A stretch of 64,000 bases of DNA from Saliterribacillus persicus (GCF_003337485.1 NZ_QPJJ01000006.1:1-64000); one strand, 5' to 3'. Positions 1 through 8,822 are shown, numbered from the stretch's first letter. The notes: generated from the sequence alone by a model not told the origin. A program made the numbers and translations.

Positions 1-605
1 ACGTTATCTCCATGTTTACGTAGATATTCCTTCACGGTTTCTTTTTTTCGATCTTTCAGAATATCCAAGGGTTTCCTTTCAATGGGATCTGCGATTATCG
101 TTTGATATTTTTCTCCCCCTGCATCCCCTTTATATTCATCAATCGCTATGATTTCTGGTAACTGTTTTGTCTCGCTTAACATCGAAGAACTAATGTGATC
201 AAAACGACGCATCACCGTGGTTGGGGAGGTTCCAAATCGAGAAGCGACATCCTTAAAGTTCTTCCCGTGGATTAATTCAATTCCCATTGCTTGTTTATAC
301 TCTACAGATTGTCTTTGATAGCGTTCTACCATTGAATTATCTTCATAGAATCGTTTTCTACATGCTTCATTTTCACAAACATATCTACGTTTCCGATAGA
401 ATAAAGTTGTTGGTCTCCCAAATATATGTTGATGTTGAATTTTTTGCACACGATAATCATGGACTTTTTCTGTTCGTTGTTCACAACAGGGACAGCTATG
501 AGGTTCGCGCTCCAATTCTAGATGAAGTTGATAGGAACCATCTTCCACACATGATTTCGTAACGACAAACGCTTCTAATCCTGGTAAAAAAATGTTAGAA
601 TTCAC
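1..605 (-). CDS. ISL3-family transposase, N-terminal part (runs off the left edge)
   Basis: About 201 codons are open from a GTG at 605 (AGGAG about 10 nt upstream, an in-frame stop directly before) to the window edge. The translation begins MNSNIFLPGLEAF. It contains a Cys-rich zinc-binding segment (CPCCEQR near residue 38, then CENEAC), a helix-turn-helix (KDVASRFGTSPTTVMRR) and the start of the DDE catalytic core (IIAIDEYKGDAGG), where the Asp of AIDE would be the first catalytic acid. This is the zinc-ribbon, HTH and DDE order of IS204/IS1001/IS1096/IS1165 transposases, which move DNA by cut-and-paste. The reading frame is uninterrupted as far as seen, so the copy could be intact. Confidence 0.85.
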   Translation of the reverse strand, partial: MNSNIFLPGLEAFVVTKSCVEDGSYQLHLELEREPHSCPCCEQRTEKVHDYRVQKIQHQHIFGRPTTLFYRKRRYVCENEACRKRFYEDNSMVERYQRQSVEYKQAMGIELIHGKNFKDVASRFGTSPTTVMRRFDHISSSMLSETKQLPEIIAIDEYKGDAGGEKYQTIIADPIERKPLDILKDRKKETVKEYLRKHGDN

Positions 606-725
606 TTACACGCATCTCCTTTTTGTGTTTTGTTTATTGGTCTAAACAAAGTTTATCAAAATTAGGAGATTGCGTGTTTTTATTTGTCTGAATTTTTTCT
701 TTACCCCAACATATATTTTAGAGCC
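1..725 (-). mobile_element. ISL3-family insertion sequence, one end only
   Basis: The window opens inside an insertion sequence. It holds a minus-strand transposase N-terminus (up to 605) and a terminal region that appears to stop at 721-725, where the inward-reading minus strand begins GGCTCTAAAATATATG. ISL3 elements typically begin with GGCTCT-like inverted repeats, so 725 is the probable outer end. The other end and the target-site duplication lie outside the window and could not be checked. The element sits just downstream of the tlp terminator and interrupts no visible gene. Confidence 0.7.
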
Positions 726-753
726 TTAAAATATGTATTTTCGATAATAAAAC

Positions 754-792
754 AAAGATCTCCATACCTTCAATTAGGTAAAGAGATCTTTA
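754..792 (-). terminator. Intrinsic terminator of tlp
   Basis: An inverted repeat, AAAGATCTC paired with GAGATCTTT with further pairing inside, lies 9 nt past the tlp stop and is followed by a T-rich stretch on the minus strand. Confidence 0.7.
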
Positions 793-800
793 GAATTATC

Positions 801-1049
801 TTATTCTTTCCTTTGTTGATAAGCATACTCGTCTTTAATTTCTTTTCTTAAGCCTTTTAAAGCTGCATTTCTTCTTTCATTTTTTTGCTCAATTTGTTCT
901 TTTTCTTCATCAGATGCAGTAGCAAGAGCATCATGCGCCTCTTCAATATTTTCAATAGTGTTTGTCACCATTTCCTGAAGTTTATCAACATTATCACTTC
1001 TGTCATCTGGCTTATTATCAGTTAAATTTTCACGATTTAAATCAGTCAT
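801..1049 (-). CDS. tlp: Small acid-soluble spore protein Tlp
   Basis: This 82-residue hydrophilic protein matches the Tlp family (misnamed thioredoxin-like protein), minor small acid-soluble proteins packed into the spore core. The conserved block PDDRSDNVDKLQEMV (about residues 15-29) followed by NTIENIEEA is nearly identical to B. subtilis Tlp, and the usual length is 83. It is almost entirely charged and helical with no Cys, so it is not a thioredoxin. The ATG at 1049 has AAGGAG 8 nt upstream. The next gene upstream is the yneN homologue, as in B. subtilis (citB-yneN-tlp). Forespore (sigma-G) expression is expected from the family, but I could not identify a clear promoter. Confidence 0.92.
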   Translation of the reverse strand: MTDLNRENLTDNKPDDRSDNVDKLQEMVTNTIENIEEAHDALATASDEEKEQIEQKNERRNAALKGLRKEIKDEYAYQQRKE

Positions 1050-1133
1050 TGTTTCACTCCTTATATTTATTGCTTAAACAAGCTCAAAAATATTATGTGT
1101 GACAACGACTTTTTCTATTCTTTTAAGCTTTCC

Positions 1134-1691
1134 TTATTTATTTCTTTCCCACATTTCTGTCATTTCCTCTAATGTCAGAGCACCCTTTATCGTGTCCTCC
1201 ATTAAAATTCCGTTTTCGTCAATTAAAAAACTTGTTGGAATTGTTATAACAGAGAAAGCATTTGTAACATCTGAATTTTCATCTAAGAGAACTGGAAAAG
1301 TATAGCTTCCTTCATCTAGAAAGGCTTGTACGTCTGATAGCTTAGATTCTGTTTCTGTCACATTAATTGTAATTACCTCTAATTCTTCTTTGTACTGATT
1401 GCTGAATTTTTCCAAGGCTGGCATTTCATCTCGACATGGTTTACACCAGCTCGCCCAAAAATTAATAAAAATAGGTTTATTTCGTTCCGTATTAAATGTA
1501 TATACTTTTTCTTGATTTTCGAATAATTTCAATTCAAAATTATTTACCTGATCTCCTTTTTGAAGAAAAGCAACCTCTGGAGAGACAATCATAGCACCAT
1601 CCTGTTTATCTTCTTCAGGCCAAAAATTTTGATAAATCAGTATTGTACTCAATGCTATTAAGGAAATGATAGCTATTATATTTTTAATCAT
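1134..1691 (-). CDS. yneN: Membrane-anchored thioredoxin-like thiol-disulfide oxidoreductase (YneN/ResA/StoA type)
   Basis: A 185-residue protein with an uncleaved N-terminal membrane anchor (about residues 4-20) and an extracytoplasmic thioredoxin fold. The redox motif is WCKPC (Cys83 and Cys86) in FWASWCKPCRDEMPAL, and a cis-Pro loop is seen at TIPTSFLID near residue 155. Such AhpC/TSA-Redoxin-family proteins reduce disulfides outside the membrane, for example in apocytochrome c or spore envelope proteins. Position between citB and tlp matches B. subtilis yneN. An ATG at 1691 with AAAGGA upstream sets the start. The electron donor is probably the CcdA protein encoded at 7786-8490 (inference). 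ResA and StoA are close paralogues, so the exact substrate is unsure. Confidence 0.85.
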   Translation of the reverse strand: MIKNIIAIISLIALSTILIYQNFWPEEDKQDGAMIVSPEVAFLQKGDQVNNFELKLFENQEKVYTFNTERNKPIFINFWASWCKPCRDEMPALEKFSNQYKEELEVITINVTETESKLSDVQAFLDEGSYTFPVLLDENSDVTNAFSVITIPTSFLIDENGILMEDTIKGALTLEEMTEMWERNK

Positions 1692-1713
1692 GATTTCTGC
1701 ATCCTTTTTTTAA

Positions 1714-1766
1714 TAATTACCTTTTTAATTAATTCATTTCTTCTCTTTTAATTAAAAAGGTAATTA
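1714..1766. repeat. Perfect 19-bp inverted repeat between yneN and citB
   Basis: TAATTACCTTTTTAATTAA (1714-1732) is matched by its exact reverse complement at 1748-1766 across a 15-nt loop. It lies downstream of the citB terminator and upstream of the yneN start. Neither side has the U-run of an intrinsic terminator. It may be an operator, an mRNA 5' hairpin for yneN or a miniature element relic. Confidence 0.6.
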
Positions 1767-1789
1767 AAAAAGTTGTCAGTAATATAAGA

Positions 1790-1814
1790 CAAGGCAGTCA
1801 AATGACTGCCTTGT
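1790..1814 (-). terminator. Intrinsic terminator of citB
   Basis: AAGGCAGTC, an ATTT loop, then GACTGCCTT forms a perfect 9-bp stem 10 nt beyond the aconitase stop codon, followed on the minus strand by TGTCTTATATT. Confidence 0.75.
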
Positions 1815-1823
1815 GCATCCTTA

Positions 1824-4529
1824 TTACTTTTGTAATTTATTACGTAATACCATTGGAAGTATACCACCGTGACGGTAATAATCAATCTCAACTTCACTAT
1901 CAAATCTTGCTATTGCTTCAAAAGTAATTCCTTTTCCATCTTCACCAATAGCATTAACTCGAACTACATCACGAGGTTGTACTGATTCATCCACTTCTAC
2001 ATCAAATGTTTCTTTACCAGTTAAACCTAGAGAATCAGCGCTATCACCATCTTTAAATTGTAAAGGTAGTACGCCCATCATAACTAAGTTTGAACGGTGA
2101 ATTCTTTCAAAGCTTTCAGCAATAACTGTTTTAATACCTAATAAATTAGTACCTTTTGCAGCCCAGTCACGTGAGCTTCCCATACCGTAATCTTTACCAG
2201 CAAGAATCGCTAAACCTGTTCCATCTTCTTGATATTTCATTGCAGCATCATAAATTGCCATTACATCCCCTGTTGGCCAGTAAGTGGTGTAACCACCCTC
2301 TGTATCAGGTGCAAGTAAATTCTTAATTCTAATGTTTGCAAATGTACCTCTCATCATAACTTCATGGTTACCACGTCTAGACCCGTATGAGTTAAAGTTA
2401 CGAGGAGAAACATCTTTTTCTTGTAGATATTTACCTGCTGGCATATCCTTTGCAATTGCACCGGCTGGTGAAATGTGGTCGGTAGTTACAGAATCACCAA
2501 ATTTACCAATTGCACGTAATCCTTTTAATGCTTCTACCTTCCCGCCGTCTTTAGATAATCCTTCAAAGAATGGTGGGTTCTGAATATAAGTAGACTCGTC
2601 ATTCCATTTGTATAATGGCTCATCCGTTGTTTCAATCGCATTCCATTTTTCGTTTGAATCAAATATATTTTCATATTCTTTACGGAAAATCTCTGGTGTA
2701 ACAACTTTCTCTACTTCATTTCTAATTTCTTCTAGAGTTGGCCAAATATCATCAAAGTAAACAGGCTGACCATCTTTATCGATCCCCATAGGTTCACTTC
2801 TAAGATCAACATCTACTGTACCAGCAAGAGCATATGCTACCACTAATGGTGGCGACGCTAAATAATTTGCTTTAACAAGCGGATGAATTCTACCTTCAAA
2901 GTTACGATTACCAGATAAAACAGAACTTACAGTTAGATTATTATCAGCAATTGCTTCTTCAATTTCCTCGCGAAGCGGTCCTGAGTTACCAATACATGTC
3001 GTACAACCATAACCAACAAGATTAAATCCTAGCTTATTCAAGTATTCCATTAAACCAGAATTTTCAAGATAAGTTGTTACAACCTTTGAACCTGGAGCCA
3101 AGGAAGTTTTAACATAAGCTGGAACTTCCAGACCTTTTTCTACTGCCTTTTTCGCCAACAATCCTGCCCCTAACATAACATATGGGTTAGAAGTGTTTGT
3201 ACAAGATGTGATTGCTGCGATTGCAACTGCACCAGTTTTCATTTCAGACGTTTTACCATCTGGATGATTAATTTTTGCTGTTTTATTAAATTCAGCTTTA
3301 TCTAATCCAAAGCCTTGGTTACCAGCAGGAGCTGTAATTGCATCATTAAATGATTTTTTCATATCCGTTAAAGGAATTAAATCCTGAGGTCTTTTTGGAC
3401 CAGATAAATTTGGTTCTAATTCAGAAAGATTAATTTCTACTAAGTTGGTAAATTCCGGATCTGGTTGGTCGGAAGAATACCATAAATTATTTTCTTTACA
3501 ATACTTCTCCACTAATGCGATTTGGTCTTCACTACGACCTGTTAAACGCATATAATTTAAGGACTCTTCATCAACCGGGAAGAAACCACAAGTAGCTCCG
3601 TATTCAGGCGCCATATTAGATATCGTTGCTCTATCAGCTAAAGGCATATCTTTTAAGCCGGGTCCGAAATACTCTACAAATTTTCCTACTACTTTCTTTT
3701 CACGTAATACTTGCGTCACTTTTAATGCTAAGTCAGTTGCAGTAGTACCATTTGGAAAACTTCCCGTAAATTTAACACCAATAACTTCTGGTGCAGGGAA
3801 ATAAGAAGGCTGTCCAAGCATTCCTGCTTCTGCTTCTATACCACCAACACCCCAACCTAATACACCTAAACCATTGATCATCGTTGTATGAGAGTCGGTA
3901 CCAAATAAAGTATCAGGGAAAGCATCATACTCCCCGGTTTCATTTTCTAATGCATGTACTACATTTGCAATATATTCTAAGTTAACTTGGTGCACGATAC
4001 CAGTTGCTGGTGGTACAGCACGATAATTATCAAATGCTTTTTGTGCCCAATTTAAAAATTCATATCTTTCTCCATTACGTTCGAATTCTAATTCCATATT
4101 GATACGTAATGCATCACTTGTACCATACTGGTCAACTTGAACAGAGTGGTCAATAACTAAATCCACTGGAACTTCAGGATTGATCTCGTCAGGTGAACCA
4201 CCCATATCAACCATCGCTTTACGAAGAGATGCTAAGTCCACTACAGCAGGTACACCTGTAAAGTCTTGCAATATAACTCTTGATGGCTTAAAAGGAACGT
4301 CTGCACCTTTTTCCTTGCCCCAGTTTGCTAAGCTTTTTACATGTTCATCTTTAATTACTTTTCCATCATATTGACGAACTAAAGATTCTAACAATACGCG
4401 AACCGAAAAAGGTAAACGTTCAATTTTCCCTAATCCAGCTTCTTCTAATGCTTTTAAATCATAGTAGTTATACTTTTTCCCATTCAATTCAAATTGCTTT
4501 TTTGCTTGAAATACATCTTGATTTGTCAT
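1824..4529 (-). CDS. citB: Aconitate hydratase AcnA/CitB (bifunctional, RNA-binding)
   Basis: A 901-residue cytosolic aconitase that isomerises citrate to isocitrate in the TCA cycle. The [4Fe-4S] ligands are visible in [13 protein letters not shown] and [12 protein letters not shown], the three Cys that hold the cluster in the IRP1/AcnA clade. The C-terminal swivel domain carries [12 protein letters not shown] with the substrate-binding Ser and Arg. Length equals the family norm (B. subtilis 909). The ATG at 4529 is chosen because AAGGGGG precedes it; an in-frame ATG at 4592 lacks a ribosome site. In B. subtilis the iron-free form also binds mRNA and influences sporulation. Neighbours yneN and tlp conserve the B. 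subtilis order, but the sspO-sspP-cotM genes usually found upstream are absent. Confidence 0.97.
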   Translation of the reverse strand: MTNQDVFQAKKQFELNGKKYNYYDLKALEEAGLGKIERLPFSVRVLLESLVRQYDGKVIKDEHVKSLANWGKEKGADVPFKPSRVILQDFTGVPAVVDLASLRKAMVDMGGSPDEINPEVPVDLVIDHSVQVDQYGTSDALRINMELEFERNGERYEFLNWAQKAFDNYRAVPPATGIVHQVNLEYIANVVHALENETGEYDAFPDTLFGTDSHTTMINGLGVLGWGVGGIEAEAGMLGQPSYFPAPEVIGVKFTGSFPNGTTATDLALKVTQVLREKKVVGKFVEYFGPGLKDMPLADRATISNMAPEYGATCGFFPVDEESLNYMRLTGRSEDQIALVEKYCKENNLWYSSDQPDPEFTNLVEINLSELEPNLSGPKRPQDLIPLTDMKKSFNDAITAPAGNQGFGLDKAEFNKTAKINHPDGKTSEMKTGAVAIAAITSCTNTSNPYVMLGAGLLAKKAVEKGLEVPAYVKTSLAPGSKVVTTYLENSGLMEYLNKLGFNLVGYGCTTCIGNSGPLREEIEEAIADNNLTVSSVLSGNRNFEGRIHPLVKANYLASPPLVVAYALAGTVDVDLRSEPMGIDKDGQPVYFDDIWPTLEEIRNEVEKVVTPEIFRKEYENIFDSNEKWNAIETTDEPLYKWNDESTYIQNPPFFEGLSKDGGKVEALKGLRAIGKFGDSVTTDHISPAGAIAKDMPAGKYLQEKDVSPRNFNSYGSRRGNHEVMMRGTFANIRIKNLLAPDTEGGYTTYWPTGDVMAIYDAAMKYQEDGTGLAILAGKDYGMGSSRDWAAKGTNLLGIKTVIAESFERIHRSNLVMMGVLPLQFKDGDSADSLGLTGKETFDVEVDESVQPRDVVRVNAIGEDGKGITFEAIARFDSEVEIDYYRHGGILPMVLRNKLQK

Positions 4530-4762
4530 GTGAATTGTTACCCCCTTCAATATGTAAGATCGTTCATCGATCCCTAAATAATCCCCATTCATATGTCACA
4601 CATATGCTCTGCACTATATTATTTTAAATGAAATCGGTTTATAAGTAAAACAATTCAACAGAAATTATGTCGAAAATCTATTTTAATAGAAAATTCATAT
4701 AGTTAAGTGCAAATAATAAGATTATTGTTTACATCTATATTCTAAAAACAATTTTTTATAAA

Positions 4763-4797
4763 AAAAGACCATCACATAAAACAAATGTAATGATCAA
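4763..4797 (-). terminator. Intrinsic terminator of the PAS histidine kinase
   Basis: GATCATTACAT paired with ATGTGATGGTC (one G-U pair) is followed by seven T on the minus strand, 4 nt past the kinase stop codon. Confidence 0.8.
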
Positions 4798-4800
4798 AAG

Positions 4801-5895
4801 TTACATAATAGGTAAAATAATTTCAAATGTACTTCCTTTATCTTTATTTCCACTAATATTTAACACTCCTTGATGGTTTTCAATAATTTGATTACAGATC
4901 ATTAAACCTAAACCTGTCCCATTTTTCTTTGTGGTAAAGAATGGCTCTTTTAACTTTTCAATCATTTGATGCGGAATTCCTGGTCCTTCATCTATAACTT
5001 TGATAGCGCATGTAGCATAAGTGTAGCTTACATCTACCCAAATATAACCATTATCCTCCATTGCTTCGATCGCATTTTTGATAAGATTTATTAACACTTG
5101 CTTTATTTGAGAACGGTCGCAATAAATTTCTTTATTAGAAAAGGAATTAACTGAGATCGTAATACCATAAAGACTCGCTTGTGTTTGTAGCAGAACCACT
5201 ACGTCCTCAATCATTGATTTTACATCAACCATGGTTTTTTCATCTGTCATTGGCTTAGAGATAAATAGTAACTCTGTAGTAATCGCTTCTATCTTTTCGA
5301 TTTCTTCAGTCATAATCTTATGATAAGCTTCCTTGCCCTCGACCCCTGCTTGCATTAACTGTAGGAAACCTTTAATAGATGTTAAAGGATTTCTAATTTC
5401 ATGTGCAATACCTGCCGCTAACTGGCCCGCCACTGACATTTTTTCAGAACGGATCATCATTTCCTCTGCTATTTTTTTATCTGTAATGTTTTTAGAAACT
5501 GCTACTATTTTATTACCTTCCTCTTCATCCATTATTTGCACTACATTTGATTCAAACAGGATATATTTGTCCATTTTTGATTTAAGTCTAAAATAAAATT
5601 TTTGTTGTCCTGAATAGTTGTTGTCAAATTTATTATAGAGATTTTTTTTATCACTTCTTGGTATAAAGTCAAAGAAGAAGTGACCGATGATTTCTTCTTT
5701 TCTATAATTTAATTGATATTTTACAGAGTCCGAAATAAAAATAATACGTTTTTTTTCATCACATATAATAATTAAATCAAATAGATTTTTGCTAATTTCT
5801 GATAAAACTTCTCTAGGAAGACTGGTGATTAACTCTGTATTTATAGGAGTTGCAAAAAAATCATCCTCTTCATTTTGGTCTACATAATCATTCAT
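4801..5895 (-). CDS. Soluble PAS-domain sensor histidine kinase, sporulation-kinase type
   Basis: A 364-residue protein with no membrane segment. An N-terminal PAS domain spans about residues 30-140 (LIIICDEKKRIIFISDSV, then EEIIGHFFFDFIP). It is followed by a HisKA dimerisation domain with the phospho-acceptor His165 in GIAHEIRNPLTSIKG, and a HATPase_c domain with an N box (NLIKNAIEAM) and G boxes (DEGPGIP, GTGLGL). The GIAHEIRNPLTSIKGFLQL block is typical of KinA/KinC/KinD/KinE-like kinases that feed the Spo0F/Spo0A phosphorelay. No response regulator lies nearby, which is usual for such orphan kinases. The start at 5895 has AGGAGG 6 nt upstream; an upstream in-frame ATG at 5946 does not. 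The exact Kin orthologue cannot be named. Confidence 0.88.
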   Translation of the reverse strand: MNDYVDQNEEDDFFATPINTELITSLPREVLSEISKNLFDLIIICDEKKRIIFISDSVKYQLNYRKEEIIGHFFFDFIPRSDKKNLYNKFDNNYSGQQKFYFRLKSKMDKYILFESNVVQIMDEEEGNKIVAVSKNITDKKIAEEMMIRSEKMSVAGQLAAGIAHEIRNPLTSIKGFLQLMQAGVEGKEAYHKIMTEEIEKIEAITTELLFISKPMTDEKTMVDVKSMIEDVVVLLQTQASLYGITISVNSFSNKEIYCDRSQIKQVLINLIKNAIEAMEDNGYIWVDVSYTYATCAIKVIDEGPGIPHQMIEKLKEPFFTTKKNGTGLGLMICNQIIENHQGVLNISGNKDKGSTFEIILPIM

Positions 5896-6280
5896 TCCAA
5901 TCCTCCTATCGTACTTGGAAACAGTCTTTGAAAAGTTTATATTCATGTGTCCAACGTGCTATAATAAAATATAAACACTATATTATTTATAGCTATGAAA
6001 TAATAGATTAATTATGTATAAAATAATTTAAGTCTTTTTGAATGGCATAACTTTCCTATTAAAATGTAAAAATTCATCGATTCAATGCTATCTTACTACA
6101 AATCTTGGAAAATATAAACGCTCTCTTGACGATTAGTGGTATTTTGTCGAAAATTTAGTTAAATAGCCTGATACGCAAATTTTTACCAATTAAGGCCCTT
6201 TATAGTTTTACCACTCTATTCTCTAAACATTTACTATTATACATAATTTGTTAATTATAAAAAAAGGTTTGGTGCTAAAT
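5896..6280. other. 385-bp divergent intergenic region
   Basis: This AT-rich space separates the minus-strand kinase from the plus-strand yneK. Apart from a 0A-box-like TTTGTCGAA (6143-6151) I saw no clear gene or hairpin. It must hold the promoters of both genes, and I could not pick them with confidence. Confidence 0.5.
6143..6151 (+). promoter_or_regulatory. Candidate Spo0A box
   Basis: TTTGTCGAA matches the 0A-box consensus (core TGNCGAA). It lies about 250 bp upstream of the kinase start and 130 bp upstream of yneK. A 9-mer can arise by chance, so this is weak evidence on its own. Confidence 0.3.
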
Positions 6281-6757
6281 ATGTCAACTGAATTTTCAAT
6301 TTTTATTATTTTATGGACATTTCTACTCATTGGCTTGTTAACAATTGGTGGATATTTTATGTTCAGGAAGTTTCTCAAAAAATTACCAAAACAAGATGGA
6401 AGATCTGATATGGATTGGGAAGAATACTATATTAAAGAAACCAAAAATCGCTGGAATCCAGAACAAAAAAAGCTACTAGAGGAATTAGTAGCTCCTGTTC
6501 CAGAACTGTTCAGAGATGTGGCGCGTCAAAAAATTGCAGGTAAAGTTGGGGAACTTGCTTTAAAGAATAACGAAAAAAACATTTCTATGGATACTATTAT
6601 AAAAGGCTATATACTTGCTACTCCTAAGCGAGATCATAAATTTTTAAAAAAGAAATTAAAAGAAAAACAAATAAGCATTACTCCATACGAAAGTTATTTT
6701 GAAGCTTCTCCAGATGATTACCGAAACAAAAAATATGCAACAAATCGAAATAAATAA
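6281..6757 (+). CDS. yneK: YneK-like DUF2621 membrane-anchored protein
   Basis: A 158-residue protein with one N-terminal membrane helix (about residues 6-27) and a basic cytoplasmic domain. Recognisable blocks are MDWEEYYI, RWNPEQKKLL and the C-terminal SITPYESYFEASPDDY. It matches the DUF2621 family, B. subtilis YneK, whose function is unknown. The context supports this: B. subtilis also has yneK next to the ccdC gene yneJ. The ATG at 6281 follows AAAAAGG and GGTG; an upstream in-frame TTG at 6248 is less likely. It is one of few plus-strand genes here and converges on ccdC, sharing a bidirectional terminator. Confidence 0.8.
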   Translation: MSTEFSIFIILWTFLLIGLLTIGGYFMFRKFLKKLPKQDGRSDMDWEEYYIKETKNRWNPEQKKLLEELVAPVPELFRDVARQKIAGKVGELALKNNEKNISMDTIIKGYILATPKRDHKFLKKKLKEKQISITPYESYFEASPDDYRNKKYATNRNK

Positions 6758-6790
6758 TACTTCGATTTGTTGCATATTTATTTATTATTT
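6731..6790. terminator. Bidirectional terminator between yneK and ccdC
   Basis: A perfect 19-bp inverted repeat (6731-6749 with 6761-6779) spans the yneK stop codon and sits just past the ccdC stop. Each strand ends in a T-rich run (ATTTATTTATT on plus, TTTTTTG on minus), as expected between convergent genes. Confidence 0.85.
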
Positions 6791-7250
6791 AGATTTTGTT
6801 TACGATTCTTAAATATTTAAAAAGCATTGAAATACGCCATGTAATAATCATTCCAAATGCAAGAATGAAAAACATTCCACCAGTCTCTCCTAATGATATA
6901 TGTTGCCCTAATATTGCTTTTAAGACAATTCGTATTAATAAGAGCCCAAATAAAGTAACAATAAACCATTTTGATGGGATCAGAAAAATATCGCCATCTC
7001 TTTTTTCGAATTTTGTAGTTAAAATTAAAAGAATAGAAAAGACTGCACCAACAAAAAATGCTTCTATTACTTGAATCCAAGCAACTCGAAAATACTCAAA
7101 GATAAACATCGCTGCACCAGTGCTCATAAAAACAGGTGGAAGAATTATTCTTTTTACATTTGTAGGCCTTTTTGATGCACGCATTCGTATAAATATCATT
7201 CCAACAGCCATAATCACAGCACCGACAGAACTCGCAATTGCCCAATTCAT
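6789..7250 (-). CDS. ccdC: CcdC family membrane protein
   Basis: A 153-residue polytopic protein with about five membrane helices. It opens MNWAIASSVGAVIMAVGM, then RMRASKRPTNVKRIILPPVFMS and a C-terminal helix-rich half. It matches the CcdC family (B. subtilis YneJ, DUF1453), genetically linked to cytochrome c maturation although its role is unclear. In B. subtilis ccdA, ccdB and ccdC lie together. Here ccdA and ccdC are present, no CcdB-like response-regulator gene is seen, and an Mrp-type gene takes the space between them. ccdC lies 31 nt downstream of that gene and is probably cotranscribed. Confidence 0.88.
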   Translation of the reverse strand: MNWAIASSVGAVIMAVGMIFIRMRASKRPTNVKRIILPPVFMSTGAAMFIFEYFRVAWIQVIEAFFVGAVFSILLILTTKFEKRDGDIFLIPSKWFIVTLFGLLLIRIVLKAILGQHISLGETGGMFFILAFGMIITWRISMLFKYLRIVNKI

Positions 7251-7281
7251 TTTACATCAGCTCATTTCTTACCATATCAAA

Positions 7282-7710
7282 TTATTCTCTATCATTTGAT
7301 ATTGTTAATACGATCGTCATCGTAACACCAATTACGGTTAAGTACACTCCTAAATCAAATATAAGGGCCGTTGCGAGCTCTAGCTCCCCAAATAACGGAA
7401 AGTGATAATAATCAAAGGTTTGACTCATAAATGGTTGGCCAAAAATAAATGAACCAACACCTGTACCAACCGCAATAATTAACCCAACTGTTATAAGGAT
7501 ACGATAATTAATGGGTAAAATTTTATTTGCAGTAGTCGTACCATAAGCCATATACATTAAAAGGATAGCTGCGGCTGTCATTAGACCACCAATAAACCCA
7601 CCACCTGGAGCATTATGGCCTGCTAACAATAAGTAAACAGCAAAGCCAAATAAGATGAAGGCAATAAGGACTGTCATCGTTCGTAATATTAGATCATTTG
7701 ATTTCACCAT
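7282..7710 (-). CDS. Orphan Na+/H+ antiporter subunit B (MnhB/MrpB domain)
   Basis: A 142-residue membrane protein with four predicted helices and the MnhB signature GHNAPGGGFIGGLMTAA near residue 31. In Mrp/Mnh complexes subunit B is one of six or seven co-encoded proteins of a secondary Na+/H+ antiporter. Here no MrpA, C, D, E, F or G gene is nearby. The gene sits between ccdA and ccdC and appears intact (family length about 140). The ATG at 7710 with AGAGG upstream is preferred over a TTG at 7719. It could supplement an Mrp complex encoded elsewhere or have drifted to a separate role; the family call is firm, the role is not. Confidence 0.85.
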   Translation of the reverse strand: MVKSNDLILRTMTVLIAFILFGFAVYLLLAGHNAPGGGFIGGLMTAAAILLMYMAYGTTTANKILPINYRILITVGLIIAVGTGVGSFIFGQPFMSQTFDYYHFPLFGELELATALIFDLGVYLTVIGVTMTIVLTISNDRE

Positions 7711-7785
7711 AATTTTCAACCTCTCTTATAAAACTAACTTATAAAATTTTTAAAAAATATCGTTTAAAAAGTTATTTTCAAATAA

Positions 7786-8490
7786 TTAAAAACCATAAAA
7801 GCCAAAGAAGCTCGCAAGAAAAGATGTTAGTCTAGTCATAAAGTCAAAAAACAACATTATGCCCATCACAATCATAACATATCCACCTATTTTCACTAGC
7901 TTTATACTGTTTCGCTTAATCCATTGCATTTTACCTATAAAGAATGATAGTACTAGAAAAGGCACGGAAAAACCTAATGAATATGCACTCATTAAAATTA
8001 CACCTGTTCCAGTATCAGTTGCAGCTAATGTTATAACAGACATTAAAATTGGTCCCGTACATGGTGTCCACCCAAGTGAAAAAGCCATTCCAATCACAAA
8101 GGAACCAAAAAATCCTGCAGGTCTATTTTTCAAGTGAACTTTTCTTTCCTTCATTAAAAACTGGAAATTAAGAGCACCAATAATAATTAATCCAAAGAAA
8201 ATAATTAGTATTGCTCCTATTTGTCTTATAAGATCCTGCCACCGAAATAAAAATTCACCAATATATGTTGTGGTAAATCCTAGTAAAATAAATATACTAG
8301 AGAAACCGATTAGAAAGAAAACAGTATGAATGAAACTTTTATAATTAAATTTAGTATTTTCATTTTTTAATTCATTTACACTCATACCTGTTATGTATGA
8401 AAGAAAAGCTGGGTATAAAGGTAATACACAAGGGGATATAAAGGAAAGAAAGCCGGCACCAAAAGCAATAAAAATGTTTAGTTCTGTCAA
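7786..8490 (-). CDS. ccdA: Cytochrome c biogenesis protein CcdA
   Basis: A six-helix integral membrane thiol-disulfide transporter that passes electrons from cytoplasmic thioredoxin to extracytoplasmic thioredoxin-like proteins for cytochrome c maturation and spore formation. The two redox Cys are seen in FISPCVLPLYPAFLSY (first helix) and GWTPCTGPIL (fourth helix), the hallmark of the short DsbD-core family. Length is about 234 residues, normal for CcdA. I chose a TTG at 8490 because GGAG lies 8 nt upstream; an in-frame GTG at 8499 is the alternative. The likely partner is the YneN-like protein at 1134-1691. Confidence 0.93.
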   Translation of the reverse strand: MTELNIFIAFGAGFLSFISPCVLPLYPAFLSYITGMSVNELKNENTKFNYKSFIHTVFFLIGFSSIFILLGFTTTYIGEFLFRWQDLIRQIGAILIIFFGLIIIGALNFQFLMKERKVHLKNRPAGFFGSFVIGMAFSLGWTPCTGPILMSVITLAATDTGTGVILMSAYSLGFSVPFLVLSFFIGKMQWIKRNSIKLVKIGGYVMIVMGIMLFFDFMTRLTSFLASFFGFYGF

Positions 8491-8546
8491 TAATCCCACT
8501 CCATTTATAAATCTTCCTATTTATGTTAACTCTCTCTTTATATAGA

Positions 8547-8577
8547 TAAAACCCTTGCTAGGTAAAGCAAGGATTTT
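8547..8577 (-). terminator. Intrinsic terminator of yneF
   Basis: AAAATCCTTGC pairs with GCAAGGGTTTT across a short loop, between the yneF stop and ccdA. Confidence 0.75.
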
Positions 8578-8600
8578 AATTGTTTAAACAATAATTCAAT

Positions 8601-8822
8601 TTATTTTTCTTGATTATTATTCATTGCTCTCATCATTTGTTTAATTTTTTTCTGAGACGGTTTTTGACCCATTTGCATCATTAATGTACGCAACATTTGC
8701 TCATTAATAGGTGGGTTTTTCTTTAAATAGCTCATCATGTATTTTCTCGCTATGAAAAATCCTAGCGCAATACCAATTAAGAGCGCTACTATAGCGATTA
8801 ATACGACCCATAAAGTACTCAT
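8601..8822 (-). CDS. yneF: YneF family small membrane protein (UPF0154)
   Basis: A 73-residue protein with an N-terminal membrane helix (about residues 4-24, [19 protein letters not shown]) and a basic cytoplasmic tail containing [19 protein letters not shown] and KIKQMM. This is the UPF0154/YneF family, widespread in Firmicutes and of unknown function. In B. subtilis it also follows tkt. GGAGG precedes the ATG by about 9 nt. It has its own terminator, so it may end the tkt-side transcript or be monocistronic. Confidence 0.9.
   Translation of the reverse strand: MSTLWVVLIAIVALLIGIALGFFIARKYMMSYLKKNPPINEQMLRTLMMQMGQKPSQKKIKQMMRAMNNNQEK

Noticed and set aside
287-562. Plus-strand ORF of 91 codons
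   Set aside because: It is the antisense shadow of the ISL3 transposase reading frame, which has clear zinc-finger, HTH and DDE motifs.
4668-4674. TGTCGAA upstream of citB as a Spo0A box
   Set aside because: Only the 7-base core matches; several such cores are expected by chance in 64 kb, and no second box or promoter alignment supports it.
6817-7080. Alternative frame inside ccdC
   Set aside because: Out-of-frame overlap with a well-conserved membrane protein; no ribosome site.
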